A stretch of DNA of 64,000 bases from Mucilaginibacter ginkgonis (GTDB lineage Bacteria > Bacteroidota > Bacteroidia > Sphingobacteriales > Sphingobacteriaceae): positions 2,542,001 to 2,606,000 of the forward strand of contig NZ_CP066775.1 of NCBI RefSeq assembly GCF_009754905.2, written 5' to 3'. Each line of letters starts with the position of its first letter. The first letter of the stretch is position 1. This document shows positions 50,436 to 59,889 of this stretch, in pieces. The notes below the pieces were generated by a model that had not been told where the DNA came from, ran no database searches, and saw nothing but the letters and a program-made list of their open reading frames with translations. The position numbers and the translations under genes are program-made.

Positions 50436-50739
50436 GATGATTCTATTAATTGGTTTAACAATTTAACTACAAAGCAAAACGCGGGTTGTTTTAGATGGAT
50501 GTGGAAGCGTCACGAATTACTTACCCCGATTTTGGGTAAATAATTACCCCATGACAGATTTATTTTTGTTTTAATTTATTTTTGTTCTTATAAAGATAAT
50601 TTATAACTTAGCTGTGCGGAAAGGAAGTAGTAAACCCTGACCGATAAAACCCAGAAACAAAACCCTTAGTGCAAGGCATTAAGGGTTTTTGCTTTTATGC
50701 CACCTTTTGGTATAACATTCTTTAGTCCTACCTTTAAGC
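50436..50739. other. 304-base intergenic region with an inverted repeat and a plus-strand hairpin
   Basis: Between the Pro-rich peptide gene and the DinB gene. It holds GGGTAA at 50534-50539 and TTACCC at 50544-50549 (plus a further TTACCCC at 50521-50527), which may be an operator. At 50659-50690 AAAACCCTTA pairs with TAAGGGTTTT followed by T's, a plus-strand terminator. No gene lies on that strand upstream, so a short untranslated RNA ending there is possible. I see no reading frame. Confidence 0.4.
50659..50692 (+). terminator. Orphan terminator-like hairpin upstream of the DinB gene
   Basis: AAAACCCTTA at 50659-50668 with TAAGGGTTTT at 50680-50689, then a T. It is on the plus strand where no upstream gene ends. 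Confidence 0.5.
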
Positions 50740-51318
50740 ATGGAAGCGAACTACCTGCAAAGCGTCAAGAAACAGTTTGAATATTACAAGATGCTGGGCG
50801 AGAAAACCTTTGCCCAGGTAAGTGATGATGCACTATTTTGGCAGTACAATACAGAAAGCAACAGCATAGCCACAATTGTAAAACACCTTTGGGGTAATAT
50901 GCTCTCGCGGTGGACCGACTTCCTGACCAGTGATGGTGAAAAGGACTGGCGCAATCGCGACGCAGAATTTGAAAATGACATCAGCAGTCGCGAAGAGCTG
51001 CTACAAAAATGGAATGAAGGCTGGACTTGCCTCTTTAATGCGCTTGAAACCGTTAATGCAGATAATTTAAGCGCTGATATATACATCCGTAATCAGGCCC
51101 ATAGTGTAACGGAAGCGATTAACCGCCAGCTGGCACATTACCCCTATCATGTAGGTCAAATTGTTTTTATAGGTAAGATGGTTGCGGCTGAAAAATGGGA
51201 ATCGTTGTCAATTCCGAAAGGTAATTCAGGTGCATATAACAGCGAGAAATTCGCGCAGCCCAAACACCGCGAACACTTCGCAGACGAATACCTTAAAAAT
51301 CCGAACGAGAATTTATAA
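50740..51318 (+). CDS. DinB superfamily protein (DUF1572-like)
   Basis: A 192-residue protein: SVKKQFEYYKMLGEKTFAQV near the start, SIATIVKHLWGNMLSRWTDF with the first metal His (KHLWG), and INRQLAHYPYHVGQIVFIGK with the other two (HYPYHVGQ). That HlwgN...HyaYHvGQi pattern is the DUF1572 branch of the DinB/YfiT fold. Likely metal-dependent; the substrate is unknown. It follows an orphan hairpin and converges with the redoxin gene, whose stop is two bases away. Confidence 0.88.
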   Translation: MEANYLQSVKKQFEYYKMLGEKTFAQVSDDALFWQYNTESNSIATIVKHLWGNMLSRWTDFLTSDGEKDWRNRDAEFENDISSREELLQKWNEGWTCLFNALETVNADNLSADIYIRNQAHSVTEAINRQLAHYPYHVGQIVFIGKMVAAEKWESLSIPKGNSGAYNSEKFAQPKHREHFADEYLKNPNENL

Positions 51319-51319
51319 A

Positions 51320-51805
51320 TTATACCTTCTTAACCGCATCTGCCAAATCTTTCATGGCAGGGGCTTTTTCCCAGGTTTTAACCAGTTTACCGTTTCGGCC
51401 ATACAGGGCTATAAAAGGTGTAGTTTTTATATGGAAATATTGCTGCACCTCATAGGTGTACCCTTCTGTGCCAACAATGAAATTAGGGTAAGCGGCTAAG
51501 CCATAGTTGCGGCGAAAATCTTGCAATGAGCGTAACTGGTTTACAAATGTGATCATCACCACTTGTGTGTTTTTAAAGTCCTTCATGTAAGGCTTCATCT
51601 CCATCATCATGTGCTGGCAATGTGTACAGTCGGGCGAGAAATAAATAAACAGCACGGGCTTGTTCTTTTTAAGGTCTGCCGCTGTCAGTTTAACGCTGTC
51701 GGTATTAAGAATATGGAAGTTCGGGATATTCTCAATTCCGCCTGTTTGCGCATTGGTGCAAGCTGTGATTAAAACGAAGGCGCAAAGGGTTAATATTTTT
51801 TTCAT
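51320..51805 (-). CDS. Thioredoxin-like (TlpA/AhpC type) lipoprotein
   Basis: From the ATG at 51805 the protein has 161 residues (three further upstream residues are possible). The lipobox is LITAC, with the Cys at about residue 16 of this start. The thioredoxin fold has the active site YFSPDCTHCQHMM (CTHC) after a preceding KPVLFIYF strand, then cis-Pro at KTTPFIALYG. It is a membrane-anchored periplasmic thiol oxidoreductase, of the Bacteroidota redoxin-lipoprotein type. It lies immediately downstream of a Gfo/Idh/MocA oxidoreductase on the same strand and converges with the DinB gene. Confidence 0.88.
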   Translation of the reverse strand: MKKILTLCAFVLITACTNAQTGGIENIPNFHILNTDSVKLTAADLKKNKPVLFIYFSPDCTHCQHMMMEMKPYMKDFKNTQVVMITFVNQLRSLQDFRRNYGLAAYPNFIVGTEGYTYEVQQYFHIKTTPFIALYGRNGKLVKTWEKAPAMKDLADAVKKV

Positions 51806-51806
51806 G

Positions 51807-52835
51807 TTATGCATTTGCTGGGGCTTCTAATAATTCTACCTGCCAAGCTACGTGTTCTTCTGTTACCGGGAAAAGTGCGTTGTGCCTTACAGTTTGATAA
51901 ACAGCGTCAAATATATCATTATAATTTCCACGCTCAGAGGGCACAAGTTCAGTTTGTTGTTCTGTATCAGACGACATCAGGTACAGCTTACCTTCACTAC
52001 CTGGTTTTTCTATTCCATAAGCCGGGTCGGTTGGCTTCATACCGGCCATTAGCTGAGCTTCCTGTACATCATCGCGTCCTTTTACAAAGCTGCCCAAAGT
52101 GCCGTGAACCACTGATGACTCTAAACGCTTTGCCACCATCAAGCTACCGGTTAAGAACACATTCAATCCGTTAGGGTAATTCAACCTGAAACTAAAGTAG
52201 TCATCCACCTGCGATCCCGGCCGATGGGTGGATTTTACTTTATCAAAGTTTAGCGGCTTGCCAAACAATACAATAGCTTGGTCAATTAAATGCGGTCCAA
52301 GATCATACGTTAGCCCATTCGCGGCATATCCTTCGGTTTCTTTAAATATTTTTTGTCCAAGTGTTAAACGATATCGATCATAACGTAAGTGCACCTCAAC
52401 CAGTTCACCCAATCGGCCGCTCTCGACCACAGACTTAACTGCCATAAACTCGCTGTCGTAACGGCGGTTTTGGTAGATTATTAAGTGTTTGCCTACACGT
52501 TTACTTATGTCAAACAGCTCCTTAACTTCTTCGCTTGTAGCAGCTGCAGGTTTTTCCAGTAGCACATGCTTGCCGGCAATGAGCGCTTCTTTGGCTAACT
52601 GGTAATGCGTGTAGCTCGGTGTATTTATAACCACCAATTCTATCTCATCGTCATTTAAAATTTGGGTTACATCATCGTAACTTAATACATCCGGATAGCT
52701 TTCATGCGCGATCTTATTGTGCCGCTCAACAACCGCTTTAAATTTAAAATGCGCATTTGTAGCCAGGAACGGGGCATGAAATAATTTGCCAGACATGCCA
52801 TATGCCAGCAAACCGGTTACTATTGGGTTATTCAT
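51807..52835 (-). CDS. Gfo/Idh/MocA family oxidoreductase
   Basis: From the ATG at 52835 (NNPIVTGLLAYGMSGKLFHA) the protein has 342 residues; 33 upstream in-frame residues look non-conserved. The Rossmann part contains GLLAYGMSGKLFHAPFLA, VVINTPSYTHYQLAKEALIA and the conserved EKPAAATSEE (EKP). The C-terminal domain has the YDLGPHLIDQAIVLFG motif with Asp and His typical of the active site. Members oxidise sugars or inositol with NAD(P). No sugar operon surrounds it, so the substrate is open. The redoxin gene starts two bases before its stop. Confidence 0.9.
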   Translation of the reverse strand: MNNPIVTGLLAYGMSGKLFHAPFLATNAHFKFKAVVERHNKIAHESYPDVLSYDDVTQILNDDEIELVVINTPSYTHYQLAKEALIAGKHVLLEKPAAATSEEVKELFDISKRVGKHLIIYQNRRYDSEFMAVKSVVESGRLGELVEVHLRYDRYRLTLGQKIFKETEGYAANGLTYDLGPHLIDQAIVLFGKPLNFDKVKSTHRPGSQVDDYFSFRLNYPNGLNVFLTGSLMVAKRLESSVVHGTLGSFVKGRDDVQEAQLMAGMKPTDPAYGIEKPGSEGKLYLMSSDTEQQTELVPSERGNYNDIFDAVYQTVRHNALFPVTEEHVAWQVELLEAPANA

Positions 52836-52918
52836 AAATAGTTGGGTAGTGATGGTAAAAGTGTGAAGATAACAACCATTTGAGATTTTTTGTGAGGCGT
52901 TATTATCATAAAAGTTTC

Positions 52919-52926
52919 TATTTTTG
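52919..52926 (+). promoter_or_regulatory. -7 box of gcvH
   Basis: TATTTTTG, exact TAnnTTTG, 21 bases before the gcvH ATG. TTTG at 52889-52892 is 26 bases upstream, longer than ideal. Confidence 0.45.
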
Positions 52927-52946
52927 GGCATCAATTATAAATCGAT

Positions 52947-53327
52947 ATGGAATTTCCTGCCGAACTAAAATACACTAACGACCACGAGTGGGTACGCGTT
53001 GAAGGTAGCACTGCCGTTATTGGCATAACAGAATTTGCGCAGCGCGAATTAGGTGACATTGTGTTTCTTGAAAACCCTTCTGTTGGTGGTACCATTACCA
53101 AAGGCGAAGTGTTTGGTACTATCGAGGCAGTGAAAACAGTTTCAGATCTTTTTGCGCCTGTTACAGGCACAGTTGAAGAGGTTAACCCGCAAACCGAATC
53201 GAACCCAGAGTTAGTGAACAGCGATCCTTACGGGAATGGCTGGATCATCAAGGTAACACTTGAAAATTCCGGAGAAGTAGATACACTGCTTTCAGCTGAT
53301 GAGTACAAAGCCTTGGTTGGCGAGTAA
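52947..53327 (+). CDS. gcvH: Glycine cleavage system H protein
   Basis: A 126-residue lipoyl carrier of the glycine cleavage system, shuttling the aminomethyl group between GcvP and GcvT. The lipoylated Lys is K63 in [17 protein letters not shown]-terminal [19 protein letters not shown] and the C-terminal [20 protein letters not shown] are standard. GcvP and GcvT are not in the window. An exact TATTTTTG box at 52919-52926 lies 21 bases before the ATG and is the likely promoter. It is followed by the DUF3810 gene on the same strand. Confidence 0.97.
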   Translation: MEFPAELKYTNDHEWVRVEGSTAVIGITEFAQRELGDIVFLENPSVGGTITKGEVFGTIEAVKTVSDLFAPVTGTVEEVNPQTESNPELVNSDPYGNGWIIKVTLENSGEVDTLLSADEYKALVGE

Positions 53328-53405
53328 TTATTAGTTCCTTCAGGTTAAGACATCAGATCTTTCCATGCATTCGCGGTAAATCATCGTAATTGTTTACTTT
53401 GATAA

Positions 53406-54488
53406 ATGCGAGACAATAAACTCACATGGCGTAATTGGGCTAAGGCAGCTTTGTTGCTTGTGCCGCTATTGCTGCTCACATTGGCGCAGCCTGCGCCAAA
53501 CTTTATCGAACGTTTTTATAGCGAAGGCTTATATAAAGGCGTAAGCAGTATACTGCACTTTCTTTTTAGCTGGGTTCCGTTTAGCATAGGCGATATTTTC
53601 TACATTGCTGTGATCGTCAGCAGTGTCATTGCCGTTATTGTGACAATACGTGCCGCCATTCGGAAAAACTTCTGGTTGGCAGGAAAAACATTGTTCAGGC
53701 TTGTGATTAGTACTGAGCTATTGATCATCGTGTTCTACCTTTTTTGGGGATTAAATTACTCCCGCCCGCCCGCTGCTGAGCTACTTAGTTTACAAGACAC
53801 GTCTTATACGTTAAGTGATGTTAAAAATGTAACCGGAATGATCATCGATAGTGTAAATAAAACGCGTTCCCGGATAAACATTGCAGACCTGGAAACTAGC
53901 GACGACAGCATCTACACCACCTCAGCAGAAGCTATAAGAAATATTGCACCTATTTCAAGTAAGTTCAAGGTATACCTGCCGGCGGTCAAGTCGTCATTGT
54001 TATCACCCTTATTGAATTACATGGGTACGTCGGGGTATTTTAATCCCTTTACCGGTGAAGCGCAAGTCAACAGACTGATGCCCGTATTTGATAAGCCATT
54101 TACGGCCTGCCATGAAATGAGCCATCAAATGGGGTTCGGTCGGGAAGATGAAGCAAATTTTGTGGGATACCTGGCAGGAGTCAATAGTAAAAATGAGCTG
54201 CTAAAGTATTCGGCATATTATGAAGCAACAATTGAGTTTTTGCGGTACTTGCATCGTCGCGACACCACCTCTTACAAACTATTAAAGTCGATGTTAAGCG
54301 ATGCTGTAAAGCACGACCTTAAAACAGACAGCTTGTATTGGACCAGGTATAGCGGGCCCTTAGGCGATATGAGCGGCAGGTTTTACGATAGCTTTTTAAA
54401 GGCCAATAAACAGCCCGCAGGCTTGCGTACTTACAACCGCATGATACGGCTTACTATGTCGTGGTATAAAAAACGAGGGATATACTAA
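53406..54488 (+). CDS. DUF3810 family membrane metalloprotease-like protein
   Basis: A 360-residue membrane protein: hydrophobic segments at about residues 10-30, 45-75 and 95-120, then a soluble part. The soluble part contains CHEMSHQMGFGREDEANFVG with HEMSH at 236-240, an HExxH zinc-protease motif with a third acidic ligand E-D-E shortly after. This is the DUF3810 pattern, distantly like M56/Gluzincin proteins. Substrate is unknown. It follows gcvH by 78 bases and may be co-transcribed. The domain faces the cytosol or periplasm depending on the segment count, which I cannot fix. Confidence 0.82.
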   Translation: MRDNKLTWRNWAKAALLLVPLLLLTLAQPAPNFIERFYSEGLYKGVSSILHFLFSWVPFSIGDIFYIAVIVSSVIAVIVTIRAAIRKNFWLAGKTLFRLVISTELLIIVFYLFWGLNYSRPPAAELLSLQDTSYTLSDVKNVTGMIIDSVNKTRSRINIADLETSDDSIYTTSAEAIRNIAPISSKFKVYLPAVKSSLLSPLLNYMGTSGYFNPFTGEAQVNRLMPVFDKPFTACHEMSHQMGFGREDEANFVGYLAGVNSKNELLKYSAYYEATIEFLRYLHRRDTTSYKLLKSMLSDAVKHDLKTDSLYWTRYSGPLGDMSGRFYDSFLKANKQPAGLRTYNRMIRLTMSWYKKRGIY

Positions 54489-54501
54489 CTCCGCTAATCC
54501 G

Positions 54502-54984
54502 TTACCTGAACGAGATCAAATCAATAGTAAATACCAATACAGAATTTGCCGGAATGGTCCCTGCACCTGTAGCACCATAACCCAAGGCAGATGGTATCAG
54601 TAACATAATTCTACCGCCTGCATTAATATGCGGGATGCCGTACTGCCAGCCTTTGATCAGGCCGCCCAATGCGGTATTAGTTAAGTTGCCTTTATCGAAT
54701 TGGGTACCGGTAACAAGTGTCCCGGTATAATTTACACTGATTACAGAGGTACTTGTTGGATACGCACCCGCTCCAGCGGTGATTACCGAATAATACACTC
54801 CCGACGGATCTTTAGTAGCCGTGATGTTGTTTGCTTTAATATAAGCCTGGATGGTTGCATCGTCGGCAGCGGCCTGTGCAGCAGCGGTTGCAGCAGCAGA
54901 CGCGTCAGCCGCAGAGGTATCTTCTTTTTTGCAGGCAGAGAAGCCTAAAACAGTAATTGCAAGCAGGAGTATTAATTTTTTCAT
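54502..54984 (-). CDS. FKBP-type peptidyl-prolyl isomerase lipoprotein
   Basis: A 160-residue lipoprotein, with the lipobox FSAC at about residues 15-18. After an Ala-rich linker (about 25-45), the FKBP domain carries ISVNYTGTLVTGTQFDKG, LIKGWQYGIPHINAGGRIML, then IPSALGYGATGAGTIPANSV and the terminal FTIDLISF. All core FKBP positions are present, so prolyl isomerase activity in the periplasm is expected. The single domain is short of the dimerisation domain of Mip/FkpA, so it is a simple surface-anchored isomerase. Confidence 0.93.
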   Translation of the reverse strand: MKKLILLLAITVLGFSACKKEDTSAADASAAATAAAQAAADDATIQAYIKANNITATKDPSGVYYSVITAGAGAYPTSTSVISVNYTGTLVTGTQFDKGNLTNTALGGLIKGWQYGIPHINAGGRIMLLIPSALGYGATGAGTIPANSVLVFTIDLISFR

Positions 54985-55091
54985 TGTTATTTTCGTCGAT
55001 TACGCTGATTACATTTATGATTTCACCGATCATTAACGCTCTGATCTACATCAAATTGCCTTTCATACACAACTCCGTAAAATCAGTATAT

Positions 55092-56837
55092 TTAAACAGT
55101 TGTTTTGATTTTTAATTCATTCATTTGAGCATCGGCAATTGTCGAAGGCGAATCGATCATAACGTCGCGGCCTGAGTTATTTTTAGGGAAGGCGATCACA
55201 TCGCGGATAGAATCCAGGCCGGCGAAGATGGAGCACAACCTGTCGAAACCGAACGCGATTCCACCGTGCGGCGGCGCGCCATATTCAAACGCGTCCATTA
55301 AGAATCCAAACTGTTTTTGTGCTTCCTCTTTGCTAAAGCCTAAGTGTTTAAACATTAATGCTTGCAGCTCACGGTCATGGATACGGATAGAACCACCGCC
55401 GATCTCCGTACCGTTGATCACAAGGTCATAGGCATTTGCGCGTACATCACCGGGGTGGGTATCCAGCATGGCGATATCCTCGGGCTTTGGCGAGGTAAAC
55501 GGATGGTGCATGGCATGATGGCGCTGGCTTTCATCGTCCCATTCCAACAACGGAAAGTCTATTACCCAAAGCGGTGCAAATTTGTCTTTGTCGCGCAGGC
55601 CTAAGCGGCTGCCCATTTCCAGGCGTAGTTCATTCATTTGCTTGCGCACCTTGTGGGTGTCGCCTGCCAATACCAATACTAAATCGCCCCGCTGTGTATC
55701 AAGCGCCGCCGACCATTTTGCCAGTTCCTCTTCGTTATAAAACTTGTCTACCGAAGACTTTAAAGAGCCATCTTCATTATGGCGCATATAGATCAGGCCT
55801 GTTGCGCCAATTTGCGGACGCTTCAACCATTCGGTCAGTTCGTCTAATTGTTTACGGGTGTAAGCCGCAGCGCCTTTAGCATTAATGCTAACTACCAGTT
55901 CGGCGTTATCAAACACACCAAAACCTTTAGCCTTGACAATGTCATTCAGTTCAACGAATTCCATCCCGAAACGGCGATCAGGCTTATCAGAACCATATAA
56001 ACGCATGGCGTCAGCATAATGCATACGCGGGAAATCACCTAACTCTATACTCTTTACCTTGCTAAATAAATGGCGGGTTAACCCCTCGAAAATATTAAGA
56101 ATATCTTCCTGCGTAATAAAAGACATTTCGCAATCTATCTGCGTAAACTCAGGCTGGCGGTCGGCGCGCAGGTCTTCGTCCCTAAAACATTTTACGATCT
56201 GGAAGTAACGGTCGAAACCGCTAACCATCAGCAACTGCTTAAATGTTTGCGGCGATTGTGGCAAGGCGTAGAATTCACCCGGGTTCATGCGGCTCGGCAC
56301 AACAAAGTCACGCGCGCCCTCCGGAGTAGACTTAATTAGTACAGGCGTTTCTACTTCAATAAAATCAAGGTCACTTAAATAGCGGCGCACTTCCTGCGCC
56401 ATTTTATGACGAAGCACCAGGTTGTTGCGAATAGGGTTGCGGCGCAGGTCGAGGTAGCGATATTTGGCTCGTAGTTCTTCGCCACCGTCGGTTTCATCTT
56501 CAATTAAAAACGGCGGAATTTTAGCAGCATTCAAGATTTCCAGACTTTCCACAGCGATCTCGATATCACCTGTCTCCATTTTAGGGTTTTTATTAAAACG
56601 CTCTAAAACCTTGCCGGTAACCTGTATCACAAACTCGCGCCCAAGGTTGCGGCCTTGCTCACGTACTGCCGAGTCTGTCTCTTCATTGAATACCAATTGG
56701 GTTAAACCATAACGGTCGCGGATATCAATAAAAGTAGTGCCGCCCAAGTCGCGCGATTTTTGCACCCAACCTGTAAGGCTAACCGTTTCGCCTAAATTAT
56801 CGATGTTTAACTGACCGCAAGTGTGTGTTCTGAGCAT
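55092..56837 (-). CDS. aspS: Aspartyl-tRNA synthetase
   Basis: A 581-residue class IIb synthetase. The N-terminal OB fold has [20 protein letters not shown], motif 2 has [19 protein letters not shown], and motif 3 has [16 protein letters not shown]. The bacterial-type GAD insertion lies between about 280 and 420. It charges tRNA-Asp. Discriminating or non-discriminating status (toward tRNA-Asn) cannot be read from the sequence alone. The reading frame uses ATG at 56837. Divergent from the secreted glycosidase. Confidence 0.97.
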   Translation of the reverse strand: MLRTHTCGQLNIDNLGETVSLTGWVQKSRDLGGTTFIDIRDRYGLTQLVFNEETDSAVREQGRNLGREFVIQVTGKVLERFNKNPKMETGDIEIAVESLEILNAAKIPPFLIEDETDGGEELRAKYRYLDLRRNPIRNNLVLRHKMAQEVRRYLSDLDFIEVETPVLIKSTPEGARDFVVPSRMNPGEFYALPQSPQTFKQLLMVSGFDRYFQIVKCFRDEDLRADRQPEFTQIDCEMSFITQEDILNIFEGLTRHLFSKVKSIELGDFPRMHYADAMRLYGSDKPDRRFGMEFVELNDIVKAKGFGVFDNAELVVSINAKGAAAYTRKQLDELTEWLKRPQIGATGLIYMRHNEDGSLKSSVDKFYNEEELAKWSAALDTQRGDLVLVLAGDTHKVRKQMNELRLEMGSRLGLRDKDKFAPLWVIDFPLLEWDDESQRHHAMHHPFTSPKPEDIAMLDTHPGDVRANAYDLVINGTEIGGGSIRIHDRELQALMFKHLGFSKEEAQKQFGFLMDAFEYGAPPHGGIAFGFDRLCSIFAGLDSIRDVIAFPKNNSGRDVMIDSPSTIADAQMNELKIKTTV

Positions 56838-56928
56838 AATAACCTCAATTGTAAAAGTTTGCGAAAATAAGGTTTTTGACCGAGGCAGGGAAAGGTTTTC
56901 TAAACTATGACCGTTACTATAATTGATT

Positions 56929-56936
56929 TACATTTG
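56929..56936 (+). promoter_or_regulatory. -7 box of the secreted glycosidase
   Basis: TACATTTG is an exact TAnnTTTG 23 bases before the ATG at 56959. It lies inside the longer reading frame that begins at 56923, which therefore is not the start. Confidence 0.5.
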
Positions 56937-56958
56937 TCGCACTCATCCTACTAACAAC

Positions 56959-58218
56959 ATGAAAACGTATTTAATTGCCGCCTGTCTGCTATTGTCAGCA
57001 GTAGCTTGGGCCCAACCTTCAAAGGTTACTGTTACACAAACCGCAAGCGGTTATATGCTTATGCGTAATGGTAAACCATATTTCATTAAGGGGGCCGGCG
57101 GCACCAATTACATGGAAAGGCTGGCAAGGTATGGCGGCAATTCGCTGCGTACCTGGGATACCCGCAACGGCGGTGAGATCCTTGAAAAAGCGCAATCACT
57201 CGGCTTGACAGTTACCATGGGCCTTAACGTCGCCCGTGAACGTCACGGATTTAATTATGATGATACTGCGGCAGTGCGTAAACAACTAGAAACGCTGCGG
57301 GCCGAAGTGCGCAAATACCGCAATTACCCGGCCTTGCTTATTTGGGGAATCGGCAATGAGTTAAACCTGGAATACAAGAACCCAAAAGTTTGGGATGCGG
57401 TGAATGACATAGCAAAAATGATCCATCAGGAAGACCCTGACCACCCGGCAACTACTATGCTGGCCGGTGTAAACCCTGAAGTGATGAAAGAAATAATAGC
57501 CCGGTGTCCGGATATAGATTTGCTGTCTGTGCAGGTTTATGGCGGACTTGCTAAGGTGCCTGACGAGATCAAGGCTACGCATTGGACCAAAGCTTACATG
57601 GTAACCGAGTGGGGTCCGACGGGCCATTGGGAAAGCTTGCAAACGCCGTGGAAAGCATCGATTGAAGAAACCAGCAGCCAAAAAGCTATGGTTTATAAAA
57701 GCAGGTATGAAGCATCTATAGCCAAAGACAAGAACTGCCTGGGCTCATATGTTTTTCTTTGGGGACAAAAGCAGGAGCGTACCCCAACATGGTATGGCTT
57801 ATTCACAGAAGCCGGCGAAGAAAACGAAGTGGTAGATGTGATGCAGTACTTATGGACAGGCAAATACCCGGCTAATCGTGCGCCTCACTTAAGCACTTTG
57901 ATGCTCGACGGCAAACAATCATCAGACTTTATTTATTTGCAGCCCGGCAAATCGTACGCATTGAACTATAACGTGACTGATGCAAACGGCGACACGCTTA
58001 CCCCACGTTGGGAACTATTGCCCGAAAGTACCGACCTTAAAAACGGCGGCGACCGCGAGTCGAGGCCGCAGGCAATTGTAGGGTCTGTGAAAATCAGCAA
58101 ACCGGGCGAGGCAACGTTAAAAGCACCAAACCAGGCAGGCGCCTACCGTATTTTCTTGTATATAAGCGACGGCAAAAATAAAGTAGCAACCGGAAATATT
58201 CCGTTTTACGTTAAATAG
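56959..58218 (+). CDS. Secreted glycoside hydrolase (GH2-type TIM barrel)
   Basis: A 419-residue exported protein with signal peptide (KTYLIAACLLLSAVAWA). The catalytic TIM barrel covers about residues 40-330: MLMRNGKPYFIKGAGGTNYM, then LIWGIGNELNLEY with the presumed acid/base E134, and YMVTEWGPTGHWES with the presumed nucleophile E217. The final about 90 residues form a small Ig-like beta domain (SYALNYNVTDANGDTLTPRW). Only the barrel part of GH2 is present; there is no N-terminal sugar-binding or immunoglobulin domain of full GH2 enzymes. The substrate is unknown; glucanase, galactosidase or mannosidase activity would all fit. It stands alone; no SusC/SusD genes are nearby. Confidence 0.85.
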   Translation: MKTYLIAACLLLSAVAWAQPSKVTVTQTASGYMLMRNGKPYFIKGAGGTNYMERLARYGGNSLRTWDTRNGGEILEKAQSLGLTVTMGLNVARERHGFNYDDTAAVRKQLETLRAEVRKYRNYPALLIWGIGNELNLEYKNPKVWDAVNDIAKMIHQEDPDHPATTMLAGVNPEVMKEIIARCPDIDLLSVQVYGGLAKVPDEIKATHWTKAYMVTEWGPTGHWESLQTPWKASIEETSSQKAMVYKSRYEASIAKDKNCLGSYVFLWGQKQERTPTWYGLFTEAGEENEVVDVMQYLWTGKYPANRAPHLSTLMLDGKQSSDFIYLQPGKSYALNYNVTDANGDTLTPRWELLPESTDLKNGGDRESRPQAIVGSVKISKPGEATLKAPNQAGAYRIFLYISDGKNKVATGNIPFYVK

Positions 58219-58221
58219 CAG

Positions 58222-58665
58222 CTATTCGAAGAAACGGCGCAGATAGTTGATCTGACCCAGATGGTAATTAAGGTGTACCAGCAATTGCAACACAATGAAG
58301 TGCACAGTAACTTCTTTACCGTCGAACGGAATTGGATAGGCTGCTTCCAGGTCTTCATCGCTTAAGTTTGCAAGCGTGGTAGTGACCAACGTTTTCAGGT
58401 TTTCGAGGCCCGTTATAAATTCCGCTTGGGAGACATCCTTTTGGCTAAACTCCAAATCTCTGTCACGAACGTAATCTGTTTTGCCAATATTAGCGCCAAT
58501 GTGATAACTCGAACCGCCTATTAAATGTAGCACCAAGTTACCAGCCGGATTATTTATAGTACCCGCTGCGCGCCAAAGATCTTCTTCATTCTTAAACTGT
58601 TTTATCTCATCGATCAGTTTGTCCAGATCGCGCTGGTAAAAAGAAACTATAAGTGCTGATTTCAT
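58222..58665 (-). CDS. DinB superfamily protein (DUF1572-like)
   Basis: A 147-residue protein: LDKLIDEIKQFKNEEDLWRA, NPAGNLVLHLIGGSSYHIGA with the first metal His (LHLIG), and HFIVLQLLVHLNYHLGQINY with the other two (HLNYHLGQ). The pattern Nla.Hl.GnL...hL.YHlGQI is the DUF1572 type. It starts at ATG 58665, overlaps nothing, and its stop is 4 bases from the glycosidase stop (convergent). Function unknown. Third DinB-type protein in the window. Confidence 0.87.
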   Translation of the reverse strand: MKSALIVSFYQRDLDKLIDEIKQFKNEEDLWRAAGTINNPAGNLVLHLIGGSSYHIGANIGKTDYVRDRDLEFSQKDVSQAEFITGLENLKTLVTTTLANLSDEDLEAAYPIPFDGKEVTVHFIVLQLLVHLNYHLGQINYLRRFFE

Positions 58666-58683
58666 AGTAAAACTATTAGTGAT

Positions 58684-58713
58684 AAAAAAAGCCCCACAAT
58701 ATTGTGAGGCCTT
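58684..58713 (-). terminator. Terminator of the Gfo/Idh/MocA gene
   Basis: A stem of GCCCCACAA with TTGTGAGGC (one mismatch) around TA, followed on the minus strand by a run of T's. It lies next to the stop at 58720. Confidence 0.8.
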
Positions 58714-58719
58714 AGAATA

Positions 58720-59889
58720 CTATATCTGATATTTCCACCATTTTTGGTCGCTATTGCTCGAGGCAACAACATTTTCTATAAATGCCATCCCGCGGATACC
58801 ATCGTCTACAGACGGATAATCCAGCCATTCAGGTTTAGTGTCTTCGCCGCTCAGTCTCGCACGCAAGGCATGTGAGAAATTCCGGTAATGATTACCAAAC
58901 GCTTCCAGGTAACCTTCGGGGTGGCCAGCAGGCGTGCGCACGTTGGCACGTTCAAGGTCCGACAAGCGGTCCTGGTATCCCGAACCTGCCCGGACGATCT
59001 CCATAGGTTTGTCCAGCCATTTTATAATCAGAGAGTTTGGCTCCATCTGCGCCCATTCTAAACTTCCATTTTCACCATACACACGAATCTTAAGCGCGTT
59101 TTCTTCACCGGCCGCTACCTGCGACGCAATGAGTGTACCGGTTGCATCGTCTTCAAACCGTAACAGCACCGCGCCATCATCGTCAAGCGCGCGGCCTTTT
59201 ACAACAGTGTTCAACGTAGCGCATAGCTCAGTGATCTTTAGACCGGTTATGTACTCTGCCAGGTGTGCGGCATGCGTACCAATATCGCCCATGCTACCGC
59301 TTTTGCCCGATTTTGACGGGTCTGTGCGCCAGGCAGCCTGCGCGTTACCTTCACGCTCAGACAGGCGGCTTAACCAGCCTTGCAAATATTCTACGTTTAT
59401 CTTCCTTACTTTTCCTAACTGACCGCTCTTCACTACCTCGCGGGCTTCTTTAACCATCGGGTATCCGGCATAAGTGTGCGTTAGTAACAGCAATAATCCG
59501 GTTTCCTCAACCTTTGCCTTAAGCTGCTTAGCCTCATCAAATGTAAGGGTTATAGGCTTTTCTATCACCACGTGGAAGCCTTTCTCCAAAGCCAGCATTG
59601 CCGGCGCGAAGTGGGCAAAATTCGGCGTCACTATAGATACAAAATCCATGCGTTTGTCGGCCGGTAAGGCAGCCTCGGCATTGATCATATCTTCATAGCT
59701 GGTATACGTACGGTCGTCGTCTAAAAAGAGCATACGTCCGCTTTCTTTTGCTACATCAGGGTTAATGCTCAGCGCGCCGCATACCAGTTCTATCTGTCCG
59801 TCCATATTGGCGGCAATGCGGTGTACAGCGCCAATAAAGGCATCTTTACCGCCGCCGATCATACCCATACGTAATTTCCTGTTTTCCAT
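58720..59889 (-). CDS. Gfo/Idh/MocA family oxidoreductase
   Basis: A 389-residue sugar-type oxidoreductase: RKLRMGMIGGGKDAFIGAVH with the dinucleotide loop GGGKDAF, VSIVTPNFAHFAPAMLALEK, and EKPITLTFDEAK (EKP). The C-terminal half has SGSMGDIGTHAAHLAEYITG, the Asp and His of the active site, and many substrate-pocket residues. The protein is longer than average because of an extended C-terminal insertion (about 300-380), typical of inositol- or 3-keto-sugar enzymes. Alone in its unit, terminated by the hairpin above. Confidence 0.92.
   Translation of the reverse strand: MENRKLRMGMIGGGKDAFIGAVHRIAANMDGQIELVCGALSINPDVAKESGRMLFLDDDRTYTSYEDMINAEAALPADKRMDFVSIVTPNFAHFAPAMLALEKGFHVVIEKPITLTFDEAKQLKAKVEETGLLLLLTHTYAGYPMVKEAREVVKSGQLGKVRKINVEYLQGWLSRLSEREGNAQAAWRTDPSKSGKSGSMGDIGTHAAHLAEYITGLKITELCATLNTVVKGRALDDDGAVLLRFEDDATGTLIASQVAAGEENALKIRVYGENGSLEWAQMEPNSLIIKWLDKPMEIVRAGSGYQDRLSDLERANVRTPAGHPEGYLEAFGNHYRNFSHALRARLSGEDTKPEWLDYPSVDDGIRGMAFIENVVASSNSDQKWWKYQI

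Noticed and set aside
50143..50466. Glycine/valine-rich plus-strand frame opposite the Pro-rich gene
   Set aside because: It is the mirror of the repeat tract and begins with no plausible start context; the minus-strand gene has a signal peptide and a terminator.
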